From contig JAMPXP010000001.1 of assembly GCA_023701135.1 (NCBI GenBank), positions 124,001-188,000 of the forward strand: DNA of 64,000 nucleotides, given 5' to 3'. The notes beneath the pieces were generated by a model. That model did no database searches and had not been told where the DNA came from. It saw only the letters and a program-made list of their open reading frames with translations. The position numbers were made by a program, and so were the translations under genes. The stretch comes from Desulfobacula sp. (GTDB lineage: Bacteria; Desulfobacterota; Desulfobacteria; Desulfobacterales; Desulfobacteraceae). The first letter of the stretch is position 1; every line of letters begins with the position of its first letter. Shown here piece after piece: positions 37,437 through 45,015 of this stretch.

Positions 37437-38186
37437 ATGATTGACAAGAGCATTCAATACGGCAATTACAGATTCGGTGTTGTAAATGATCCAGAGGTGC
37501 TCAAAGATACATTTCGGATGCGGCATGAGGTCTATGTCCAGGAATTCGGATTTGAAAAAGCCGAAGACCACCCCACCGGCCTTGAAACAGACCCCTATGA
37601 AAATGAATCCGTTCATTTTGCCTGCCTAAATGAAAACGGTTCCGTTGTTGGTACTATTCGGCTGGTGATGGACTCAGACAAGGGATTTCCCATCGAACAC
37701 GCGGTTCAGACACAATTTGTCGGTGAAAAACCGGACCGATCGAAAATCGGGGAAATATCAAGACTGACCGTCAGCAAAGACCTTCGCCGAAGAAAAGAAG
37801 ACGGAATGTATGGGGTTGAATCCTATCTCATGAAAAAAGACGGCGGCGTTCTGCCGGATGACGGCACCATCCCCGATGAAATGAAGGGAAGGAAAAATCC
37901 TATTATTGTTTTAGGTCTTTATCAGGTCATGTACCATGAAAGCCGACGCAGGGGATTGTCCCACTGGTACATGATTACGGAAAGAAAATTATTCAATGCC
38001 CTGACCAAATATGGATTTCTTTTCCACCAGATCGGAGACCCTGTTCAATATCATGGTGAAAGAATCCCATATCTGGGTATTATCGATGAAATCGAAAAAA
38101 AACTGCTGAATGACAACCCCGATATGCTGAAGATCATGCTTACGGGACTTGAAGAAGAATATCACCCACCCTATTTCAAGAATTAA
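37437..38186 (+). CDS. PEP-CTERM/exosortase-associated N-acyl amino acid synthase-like acyltransferase
   Basis: 249 residues of the GNAT-fold FeeM/N-acyl homoserine-lactone-synthase-like group annotated as PEP-CTERM/exosortase system-associated acyltransferase. The typical start FRMRHEVYVQEFGFE, the core VGTIRLVMDS and GEISRLTVSKDLRRR are present. FeeM joins a long acyl chain from acyl carrier protein to an amino acid. It reads away from the exporter operon; a weak AGGA lies 9 bases upstream of the ATG. Its last 11 bases overlap the end of a second, minus-strand member of the same superfamily. The product is probably an N-acyl amino acid signal or lipid; substrate specificity cannot be read from sequence. 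Confidence 0.85.
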   Translation: MIDKSIQYGNYRFGVVNDPEVLKDTFRMRHEVYVQEFGFEKAEDHPTGLETDPYENESVHFACLNENGSVVGTIRLVMDSDKGFPIEHAVQTQFVGEKPDRSKIGEISRLTVSKDLRRRKEDGMYGVESYLMKKDGGVLPDDGTIPDEMKGRKNPIIVLGLYQVMYHESRRRGLSHWYMITERKLFNALTKYGFLFHQIGDPVQYHGERIPYLGIIDEIEKKLLNDNPDMLKIMLTGLEEEYHPPYFKN

Positions 38187-39003
38187 ATCCATACAGGTAT
38201 TTCAGATTTTCCAACAACTTTTTTTGAATTCTGCTTGGTCCGGCCGGAAGGATAATGGAAGCGGATTCCCGTGTAAAAAAGAAATGGTACAAATTATTTC
38301 TGGATGAAACATTTTTATAAGCCTTACGGTATTTATCCTCGACTTTTCGAAGGTCCAATCTCATGGCCAGGGCCGGGTTGCCATTGGCATAGCCATAGGC
38401 TTCGATCTCCCCGATTTTTTCGAATAGCAGAAAATCCTCATAGATCCACCGGTATTTCGGATGAATCGTCATCACAATATCGTCGGCATCCAAATGCCGG
38501 GATACATACTGATGCATAATCTTATTGCCCAGCATGGGGATGGTCATATCGTTCATTTTATAGGAAGGGTCGGCGGCCAGATGACCGGCTTCAACCAGGA
38601 ACCGGCCCTGGGCCCGGAGCGTATCCAGTTCTTTCTTAAATACCATATCCATGGGAAGACTGTTTTCGGCGGAATCCGGGAATATGCTGATGGAATATAT
38701 CAGTTTTTCTTCATTGTTTTCGGTATGAAATCCGACAAAAATTCTGGACTCTGGATTGCAATGCTGGGGCGCGATCCGGAAGGGGGTGGGGCCGGGCCGG
38801 GTAAAACCAGTTTTGACAAAGACCCGGTATACCAGGTTGAATGAGGCCAGGTAATCCTGGGGGGTCAGGGCCGTTCTAAAAATAATATGGTCCAGTTCCA
38901 GTTTTAATTCGGGCAGAAAAAACCGCAAAAGCCTTAACCGGATCTTTCCGGGTAAGGCTTTATAGATTTTGCGTTTGACAAAGTTCAGGCTGATTTTTTT
39001 CAT
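38176..39003 (-). CDS. Second FeeM-like N-acyltransferase
   Basis: 275 residues. After a basic amphipathic start (~1-30) comes a GNAT-like acyltransferase domain: YLASFNLVYRVFVKTGF, KLIYSISIFPDS, RFLVEAGHLAADPSYKMND and MTIHPKYRWIYEDFLLFEKIG. The pattern (motif A replaced by E-x-G-x-L-A) is that of N-acyl amino acid synthase FeeM-related proteins. It converges on the first FeeM-like gene with an 11-base overlap and lies downstream of the barrel and LolA-like genes on the same strand. The two acyltransferases are clearly divergent in sequence, suggesting different substrates. Confidence 0.7.
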   Translation of the reverse strand: MKKISLNFVKRKIYKALPGKIRLRLLRFFLPELKLELDHIIFRTALTPQDYLASFNLVYRVFVKTGFTRPGPTPFRIAPQHCNPESRIFVGFHTENNEEKLIYSISIFPDSAENSLPMDMVFKKELDTLRAQGRFLVEAGHLAADPSYKMNDMTIPMLGNKIMHQYVSRHLDADDIVMTIHPKYRWIYEDFLLFEKIGEIEAYGYANGNPALAMRLDLRKVEDKYRKAYKNVSSRNNLYHFFFTRESASIILPAGPSRIQKKLLENLKYLYGFNS

Positions 39004-39040
39004 CCGGCCTGAGTATCACAGTTTTCAGTTTTTTGCCAGA

Positions 39041-40543
39041 TCAGAAATGGTATTTCACGTTAAAAAAAGCCTGGTCATTTTCGTCATATCGGCCCAGGAT
39101 GGTGGTATCCTTTCCCCCGAAAAGATTCAATCCCATCATTATTTCGAGATTCCGGACATAGGTGTATTTTAAGCGTGGGGAAAGATAATAGGAATCATCG
39201 TTCAGCATCCGGGTAAATTGGATGGAGGCGTTGAGCCAGTCGGAAACCAGATCCTTTTTGATTTCCCCGATGAGTGAATAATTATTGTCTTCAAAGTATA
39301 AAATGGCCGGGTCATAATCATAGATATGCTGATGGGCAAATTGCAAATTAAAATACCATTCATTTGGGCTCAGGTAATCTGCTCCAATGACCCAGAAAAG
39401 GCTGGGGTTACGCACGGAGGTCAGGGAACGGGTAAAAAAAGATTCATTGTCTTTTACGGCAGCTTCCCCGCGAAGGCCGAAATCAGCCAGGGTTGTTTCA
39501 AACTCAAACCCGGCAATATGGGTCCGGCTGTAAGTGGTTTCAATGTGCTCATTGGCCAGGCTCAGGCTACCGATATTGGACAGGAGCGATTGCGCAGATC
39601 CCGGATTGTCGAGAGACAGATTTTTGACGGGGAAGCTCCTGAAATACGGCAGGTCTTCATTGGCATAATGATAGGTGAATCCAAAATCCAGCCGGTCAAT
39701 GGTTCCGCCCACCCTCAGGGCATATTCAAAGCTGTCAAAGCCTGAATCAGGTTCTGTTTCATTGACGCTTATGGACTCAAAATAGGATTTCAAAGGGGCA
39801 GCAAGGGAAGACCGGCGGATATCGTTTTTCATATGTGAAAAAAGAGCCCAGTCGGTACCGAAATAATGAAACCGGGAGGGTTCAAAAAACGGGATCAATA
39901 CCCCTTCAACAAAAAAATCATCTTTTCGAAAGGTGATATCCGCCATCCAGACCGGGATTTTCCGGTCTTCATAGGAGGGGATGATAAATTCCGTTATGTT
40001 TTCAGGATTTAAGGTATCCACCGGGCTGACCTGATCGGTTTTCCCCCAGCGTTTGATTTGTTTTCCAAGAATGAAATCCCAAGAAGGGGCGCTGTATCTT
40101 ACATACATTTCATAGATGTCGAGGTCATAATCTTCGTTTTTGTCTTCGGCGCCGAAATACAGATAATCTGAAATTCCGGACACGGAAAATTGTTTATAAT
40201 CCGCTTTAATAAGGGTTCTGTTCTTGAAAGAAGTCAGATTTTCGCTGGAATGATTGTCCTCGGTATCAAGGGAAGCTCCGAATTCAGTGGACCCTGAAAA
40301 ATCGATTGTTGCAGCGTTTTTCTTTGAATCCGGTAGAGGTTGGGGCTTTACCTCCGAAGGGACGGTCCGTTTCGTCAGATACGTGGAAGGTTCTAAATTC
40401 ACCATTAGAATGGGCTGGATTTCGGGAGCTGTTTGTGCGGCAAGGGGGCCGCTCAACGCGGCCATGAAAAAGATCAGTTCAAAACAAATTTTGCATGTTT
40501 TTATAATTTTCTGCAATATTCCCGTCCTTATAATGCTGATCAA
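39041..40543 (-). CDS. DUF1302-like outer-membrane beta-barrel protein
   Basis: 500 residues with a signal peptide ending near AAQTA (~37) and many alternating amphipathic strands ending in the aromatic terminus FFNVKYHF (final Phe), the BAM recognition feature. GKQIKRWGKTDQVSPVDTLNP is the hallmark of the DUF1302 barrel family, whose genes often accompany RND transporters and LolA-like proteins. It probably provides the outer-membrane step of export. It follows the LolA-like gene by 56 bases on the same strand. Confidence 0.8.
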   Translation of the reverse strand: MISIIRTGILQKIIKTCKICFELIFFMAALSGPLAAQTAPEIQPILMVNLEPSTYLTKRTVPSEVKPQPLPDSKKNAATIDFSGSTEFGASLDTEDNHSSENLTSFKNRTLIKADYKQFSVSGISDYLYFGAEDKNEDYDLDIYEMYVRYSAPSWDFILGKQIKRWGKTDQVSPVDTLNPENITEFIIPSYEDRKIPVWMADITFRKDDFFVEGVLIPFFEPSRFHYFGTDWALFSHMKNDIRRSSLAAPLKSYFESISVNETEPDSGFDSFEYALRVGGTIDRLDFGFTYHYANEDLPYFRSFPVKNLSLDNPGSAQSLLSNIGSLSLANEHIETTYSRTHIAGFEFETTLADFGLRGEAAVKDNESFFTRSLTSVRNPSLFWVIGADYLSPNEWYFNLQFAHQHIYDYDPAILYFEDNNYSLIGEIKKDLVSDWLNASIQFTRMLNDDSYYLSPRLKYTYVRNLEIMMGLNLFGGKDTTILGRYDENDQAFFNVKYHF

Positions 40544-40599
40544 GATGACTTAGCAGACAGAATTTGCAACATTGATGCCAGTAGCGGCAGAATTATCGG

Positions 40600-41385
40600 T
40601 TAAAATTTTTCAAGGGCATTGTTTGAAATCTGATCAGGAGTAATATCGGTATTATATTCAATCTGTTCAAGGTTAATATGGGTTTTATGCCGGCTGGCCA
40701 CATCTTCCATCATAATTTTGGTTTCGGTCCAGATGTTCTGCCTTTGTTCAAGCCCGAGAACCCGGTATGTTTTGACATGATGGCCTTTCTTGTCATGGTA
40801 TTCAGCAAAAAGGGTCACAAAGGACTGCTTTGCAATATGGGCCGTAATGGATGAATATTGAGATTCGATCCCCTCTTTGGGCCTGGTTTCAAGGATATAA
40901 CAATCTGTCCCGTCAATTTGTTTTTCACCTTTAATCTCATACAGATAATTTTCAACCGGATGCCGTTCCATGTCTTCATAGGTAAAATCACTGTTCACAA
41001 ATTGGTGGGATTTCTGGGAAGACACGATTCTCCTGGACCGCCGCAGGGCCGGCAGATATAAAAATTGCTCGGTTTCATACCCTGGTTTTTCAATGGTCAG
41101 AAAACCGGTGCCGTTAATGTCGGCCGGTTCCGTGAACCGGATCAACTGTTTTTCCAGCCCATTCTCCAGAATACGCTTGTTTGTAAAGGTTCTGGATCTT
41201 TTGTCGCCCTTTTCATTTTCCAGGATCATGACGGCCGTGGAAATGGAATTTTTCCCCCGGTCCCTGTCAAAAACCTGCCGTGCTAAAGCCTCCCCTGTCA
41301 AAGGTTCGGTGGCCACAGCCGGAGTGGTTGCCCCAAGACATGAAACAAGTGCTGAAATTAAGAATATAAAAGCAATTTTTTTCAT
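40600..41385 (-). CDS. LolA-like outer-membrane lipoprotein-sorting protein
   Basis: About 261 residues: signal peptide (MKKIAFIFLISALVSCLG, possible lipobox VSC), then a LolA/LolB-type half-barrel (RDRGKNSISTAVMILENEKGDKR, LIRFTEPADINGTGFLTIE, FLYLPALRRSRRI). This branch (PF17131-like) is encoded beside MMPL exporters and is thought to carry hydrophobic cargo across the periplasm. The start is ATG 41385, preceded by GGGAGATAAAG; a longer frame to 41448 runs into a repeat tract. It is first in a minus-strand set with the barrel and the second FeeM-like gene. Confidence 0.85.
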   Translation of the reverse strand: MKKIAFIFLISALVSCLGATTPAVATEPLTGEALARQVFDRDRGKNSISTAVMILENEKGDKRSRTFTNKRILENGLEKQLIRFTEPADINGTGFLTIEKPGYETEQFLYLPALRRSRRIVSSQKSHQFVNSDFTYEDMERHPVENYLYEIKGEKQIDGTDCYILETRPKEGIESQYSSITAHIAKQSFVTLFAEYHDKKGHHVKTYRVLGLEQRQNIWTETKIMMEDVASRHKTHINLEQIEYNTDITPDQISNNALEKF

Positions 41386-41406
41386 CTTTATCTCCCAGTG
41401 TGTTTT

Positions 41407-41459
41407 GAGTATTGAGTATTGAGGGTGGTATAACTTCTCATAACTCACAACTCACAACT
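41407..41459. repeat. Short heptamer repeat tract upstream of the LolA-like gene
   Basis: Tandem heptamers GAGTATT (two copies plus GAG, 41407-41423) and AACTCAC (two copies plus AACT, 41442-41459) face each other as an imperfect inverted repeat. Function unknown; it could be a slippage-prone regulatory tract. Confidence 0.6.
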
Positions 41460-41522
41460 TTTCATTGACCATATCAAATATGAACCAATTTTTGTCAATA
41501 GGCAATAATATTTGATGAACCG

Positions 41523-41705
41523 CTAAGATAGCGGGCAAAGGCATCGGCAACCGAATCCTGTGCAGATTCCCCAGAAATTGATTTCCTCTTGGCGCCGGTT
41601 GGCCCGGCCGATCCGTTGAAGAAAGGCGGATACTGATCCGGGAGGCTCAACCAGGATCACTGCATCCACATTCCCGACATCACCGCCTGATTTCTGCAGC
41701 CCGCT
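41523..41705 (-). pseudogene. Relic of a superfamily 2 (DEAD/DEAH) helicase
   Basis: A 60-codon open stretch between stops, without a start codon, reads as the C-terminal end of a helicase domain: NVDAVILVEPP followed by motif VI FLQRIGRANRRQEE and INFWGICTG. In intact helicases the first motif follows the D-x-G-D strand and the Arg finger is in QRIGRANR. The rest of the gene is missing on both sides. Codon positions beyond ~50 look frameshifted. It marks the left edge of the accessory patchwork at 41500-46950. The remaining bases of the 41386-41771 gap hold a repeat tract and nothing else recognised. Confidence 0.65.
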
Positions 41706-41771
41706 TTAAGATTTATTTCGGGGATTTTTTCAATTTAAAGATGCCCTGGAACTACATTTCATTTTCTATTT

Positions 41772-42056
41772 CTATGATCTATCTGAGGTTGATCGATATA
41801 TTTCCTTATCCCGTCTCGGGCCTACTGCCAGAACAAACACAATCACTCTTTTCTGCAACACCTGATAAACAACCCTGAAATCTCCGGTTCTCAATTTTCG
41901 GAAATCTTTTAGCTGATGAGACAAAGGGTAGCCAAATTTTTCAGGCTCACAAGTTAATTTTTTGTTAATTGTGTTGATAATTCTTCTTGCTGATGAAGGC
42001 CCAACGCTTTTCAGATCATTCTCGACCTCTTTGTGATAAACAATTTCCCATTTCAT
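41772..42056 (-). CDS. RelE/ParE-family toxin
   Basis: About 94 residues, full RelE length, starting MKWEIVYHKEVENDLKS. It has the RelE core RRIINTINKKL and the basic strand pattern KLRTGDFRVVYQVLQKRVIVFVLAVGPR, where the Arg residues contact mRNA on the ribosome. Its ATG overlaps the antitoxin stop by 4 bases (ATGA). A longer reading to 42095 is not supported. Confidence 0.9.
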   Translation of the reverse strand: MKWEIVYHKEVENDLKSVGPSSARRIINTINKKLTCEPEKFGYPLSHQLKDFRKLRTGDFRVVYQVLQKRVIVFVLAVGPRRDKEIYRSTSDRS

Positions 42057-42322
42057 TTTGCAAATTTTTTCATCATTTCGTCGTGAGTTATGCACTCCCG
42101 AGAATCAAAACTTTGAATACGTGAAAGGGCAAGAGCTGTCAGACGGAGATCTTCCATCTCATCTTCCATTGCTTCGTAAGATTCAAAAGACATTAAAACA
42201 GCTTTGGGCTCATTATTTTTAAGGATAATAAATTTGTCATTTTCACCGTTTTCAAAAGAATTCAGAGTGGCAGCAGTATTTTTGGCAAGATTCGTGGATG
42301 ATAAATATTTTTTTATTCGCAT
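42053..42322 (-). CDS. Phd/YefM or RelB-like antitoxin
   Basis: About 89 residues starting MRIKKYLSSTNLAKN, preceded by AGGTG. The N-terminal Phd/YefM-like fold (FIILKNNEPKAVLMSFESYEAME) is DNA-binding in this family and the C-terminal helix (SRIQSFDSRECITHDEMMKKF) would block the toxin. Antitoxin-first order with a 4-base overlap is standard. Confidence 0.88.
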   Translation of the reverse strand: MRIKKYLSSTNLAKNTAATLNSFENGENDKFIILKNNEPKAVLMSFESYEAMEDEMEDLRLTALALSRIQSFDSRECITHDEMMKKFAK

Positions 42323-42572
42323 AATAACACCTATTTTTATAATTACAATTACGCATATAACCATGTCACAATTCAGGTTTGCCGGCAACGCATTTTTATA
42401 TTAAATTAAATACATTTCAATCCACAAATTCGTCATCACTTTTTTTCATTTCCAGATATCCCCGTCAATTCGCCGTTCTTGAAATGCCAAAACGACAAAA
42501 TAATTTTGACTTGATATCCAAAAAACGTAAATTTTTCTCACGTTTTTCAAGAACAAAGCATAGCACTTAATT

Positions 42573-43871
42573 TTAGGACAGAAGCCATTTCCACACCGGA
42601 ATAATATTTATGCTGCCATCAAGCACAGCTTCATCATCCCATGTGACAATAGTGCCTGAAGGGATGGAAAACTCATCCATTGCACTGGCAAGCCCTCTCA
42701 GCTCACGCTCAAAGGTCTTTTTATCAGACATCTTCCAACAGACCTGAATCAGTGCCGCCTGTTTTTTTATTTTGTGGTGAACAAAAAAATCAGTTTCATA
42801 TCCATCTTTGGTATTTACATACTCCACATCAAAATTATTTCGCCGCAGATGCATAAACACCATATTTTCAAGAAGCCGTCCTGAATCTGATGAATTCCGG
42901 AATGTCATGGCATTTAAAAGCCCGGTATCAATGGTATAAATTTTAGCAGGATTCAACTGCCTTATTTTTTCCGAGCGACTGTGAACAGGCACTTTCGAAA
43001 ATAAAAATGCATCAACCAAATGATCCAGATATTCATATAAACTGTTTTTAGTGCATTTGACGGACATACTTTTCATTGTATTATAAAATTTATTAACGCT
43101 GAATTTTTGACCTGAAGAGATCATCAGACTGCGGACAAGATATTTAATGGCAATAAAATTGCTCACCCTGTGGCGCTCAATAATATCTTTCAGCAGCACC
43201 GTATCTATGTATCCCTGAAGGATGTCAATGCGTACATGATCGTCAATGCCCTGGACTTCAGGGAACCCGCCTTTATCAAAATAGGTCGCCACAGCATTTC
43301 GGAGTATGGATGCTGTTTTGTCACCAAAGGAAACCGGCTTTTCGGCAAAAATCCCATGAAATCGCAAAAATTCAAGGAAATCAAATGGAAAGATCTCTGT
43401 GGTAATGGAACGGCCTCTTAATCCGGTGGCAATTTCAGTACTCAAAAGTTTTGATGACGAGCCTGTAATATAAATCTGTACATTCTCCGTATCAAGCAGT
43501 CGCCTTATAAATACTTCCCACTGATCTATACGCTGGATCTCGTCAAAGAAAAAATAACATTTACTGTTTTTATTTTCAGGGTACTTGGCATAATATACAT
43601 CAAGGATTTCCTGGAAATGGCCAACAGAAAATTCAAGCAGGCGATCATCTTCAAAATTAAGGAACAGGATTTGATTTTTCCTGATTCCTGCCTTAAGAAG
43701 TTCAATGATTTTTTGATAGCAAAACCAGGTTTTCCCAGCACGCCTTATACCGATGACAACATCAGCCTTTCCTTTTATCTGTGGAAAAACTTTTGCCCGG
43801 AGTACCGGATCAGGCAAATCCCGCTCATGAAAATCATCAATCAATTGAGATAGTTTGTTTTTCATATTCAA
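42573..43871 (-). CDS. AAA-type ATPase with DUF4143 domain
   Basis: 432 residues. The AAA_14 domain has Walker A (GIRRAGKTW, ~41), Walker B (YFFFDEIQRID) and sensor TGSSSKLLS, with the DUF4143 C-terminal domain after ~residue 215 (FNTMKSMSVKCTKNSLYEYLDHLVDAF; DFFVHHK nuclease-like core). These ATPases are frequent, usually solitary, in mobile and defence-rich regions; their function is not established. The gene looks intact and stands alone between two toxin-antitoxin modules. A short inverted repeat with A/T arms just after the stop (~42520-42550) may terminate it. Confidence 0.88.
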   Translation of the reverse strand: MNMKNKLSQLIDDFHERDLPDPVLRAKVFPQIKGKADVVIGIRRAGKTWFCYQKIIELLKAGIRKNQILFLNFEDDRLLEFSVGHFQEILDVYYAKYPENKNSKCYFFFDEIQRIDQWEVFIRRLLDTENVQIYITGSSSKLLSTEIATGLRGRSITTEIFPFDFLEFLRFHGIFAEKPVSFGDKTASILRNAVATYFDKGGFPEVQGIDDHVRIDILQGYIDTVLLKDIIERHRVSNFIAIKYLVRSLMISSGQKFSVNKFYNTMKSMSVKCTKNSLYEYLDHLVDAFLFSKVPVHSRSEKIRQLNPAKIYTIDTGLLNAMTFRNSSDSGRLLENMVFMHLRRNNFDVEYVNTKDGYETDFFVHHKIKKQAALIQVCWKMSDKKTFERELRGLASAMDEFSIPSGTIVTWDDEAVLDGSINIIPVWKWLLS

Positions 43872-43930
43872 ATGATTATCTTTTTTTTAGAGATAAATCA
43901 ATTTAAATTTATCTTTTTTTTTGATCCACT

Positions 43931-43968
43931 GGATGGTATTGGACAAAAGAATGGCAGGAAATGGAATC
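43931..43968 (+). pseudogene. Relic of an AbrB-type antitoxin gene
   Basis: These 38 bases are identical to 46300-46337, inside the intact AbrB-type antitoxin gene 2.4 kb away, and encode the same WYWTKEWQEME stretch. The flanking GATCC is also kept, but four bases are missing between it and the repeat, breaking the frame. It lies on the opposite strand to its neighbours, between the DUF4143 ATPase and the GNAT toxin. Confidence 0.8.
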
Positions 43969-43973
43969 CGTTT

Positions 43974-44501
43974 TCATATTTTCCTGTGTTTGTTGGGGAG
44001 CTCAAAAGATTTTAAAGGTAAAAATAGCCTTGATCTGTCGTCATTTAAACCGATAAACCCGAATTGCTCATAGAATTCTATGGCGGTATCGTTAACAGAA
44101 TCCACCACCATGGCATAAATTGCAATCTGATCTGTTACAGATAGGGTCCGCTTGATGGCATCAACCAGCAGCATTTTGCCGATACCACATTTTTGGACAT
44201 TTTTACTGACGGCTAATCTGCCAATCAGAGCAGCGGGAATCGGATGCTTTGGCAATTTTTGGGACATTTTTTCAGGCAATTGGCTCAAGTCAATAGATAA
44301 TGTACTCAAGCTGTAATACCCCATAATCTCTTCAGGCCTATCCGGAAACGATGCAACAAAGATGCGACTGATGCAACGCTTAATATCCTGCCTTGCCTGC
44401 TTATGAATATGCCTATCCAAGGATTCTACGTTACAATGGAAGTCTTTCTTATTATGCGCGGCATTCAGAGGAGCTATAATCAGATTGAGATGATTCTTCA
44501 T
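43974..44501 (-). CDS. GNAT-family toxin (TacT/AtaT-like)
   Basis: 175 residues of the GNAT fold with the acetyl-CoA loop RLAVSKNVQKCGIGKMLLVDA, an N-terminal FHCNVESLDRHIHKQA and the C-terminal FYEQFGF typical of TacT-type toxins. TacT acetylates the amino group of charged tRNAs and stops translation. It overlaps its DUF1778 antitoxin gene by 4 bases, which identifies the module. Confidence 0.92.
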   Translation of the reverse strand: MKNHLNLIIAPLNAAHNKKDFHCNVESLDRHIHKQARQDIKRCISRIFVASFPDRPEEIMGYYSLSTLSIDLSQLPEKMSQKLPKHPIPAALIGRLAVSKNVQKCGIGKMLLVDAIKRTLSVTDQIAIYAMVVDSVNDTAIEFYEQFGFIGLNDDRSRLFLPLKSFELPNKHRKI

Positions 44502-44785
44502 TTGCTGATGACATGTTTTTCATATTCTTCAAAGGCCGTGATCAGTTTTTGATTAAATTGCACCGGAACGGCCAGAGCATCAAAAAAAATTCTTGAATTT
44601 TTTGTATTCAAGGCCATCATTTGATGTTCCCTAACGGTTTCTTCTGCACACTTCAAGGCACTGGTCAATATAAAATGAGTGACTGTCTTGCCCTCAAATT
44701 CGGCTGCGAGGGATATCAATTGCTTTGCGCTATCCTTGACACGGAGATTGATCCGTTCATTTTTATTTTGAGTTGCTGCATCCAT
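44498..44785 (-). CDS. DUF1778 (TacA-like) ribbon-helix-helix antitoxin
   Basis: About 95 residues. ERINLRVKDSAKQLISLAAEFEGKTVTHFILTSAL is the DUF1778 ribbon-helix-helix, and the C-terminal region (FFDALAVPVQFNQKLITAFEEYEK) is the toxin-neutralising segment. The start is put at ATG 44785; a frame from 44812 adds nine residues. It precedes and overlaps the GNAT toxin gene. Confidence 0.9.
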   Translation of the reverse strand: MDAATQNKNERINLRVKDSAKQLISLAAEFEGKTVTHFILTSALKCAEETVREHQMMALNTKNSRIFFDALAVPVQFNQKLITAFEEYEKHVISK

Positions 44786-44880
44786 GCTCAGTCTCCAGTT
44801 ATTTTTTATCAACGTGAAAAATTGTACGTTAAAAAGGTGCCTCTGTCAAATCAATTTCTAATTCAGCTCGGAATGTGTTC

Positions 44881-45015
44881 CTAACCGGGTAGGCCTTTAT
44901 GGGTTATAATCTGCCTGTAGAAAAGTTCATGAGCTGCTGATATCGACAGTCCTAATCCTTTGATAATGCGCTCAGCCTCTGTTTTAATTTCCGGAGTTAT
45001 CCGTGTATGCGTCAA
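44881..45015 (-). pseudogene. Truncated RelB/DinJ antitoxin
   Basis: A 44-codon frame reads as the N-terminal ribbon-helix-helix of RelB/DinJ: RITPEIKTEAERIIKGLGLS then ISAAHELFYRQIITHKGLPG and stop. Intact family members continue another 40-50 residues that bind the toxin; these and the toxin gene are absent. The only possible start is TTG at 45015, touching the stop of the caspase-like gene. It may be a remnant, or still a DNA-binding peptide. Confidence 0.7.

Noticed and set aside
41407-41459. Repeat tract considered as a CRISPR-like array
   Set aside because: Repeats are only 7 bases, with no spacers of regular length and no cas genes nearby.
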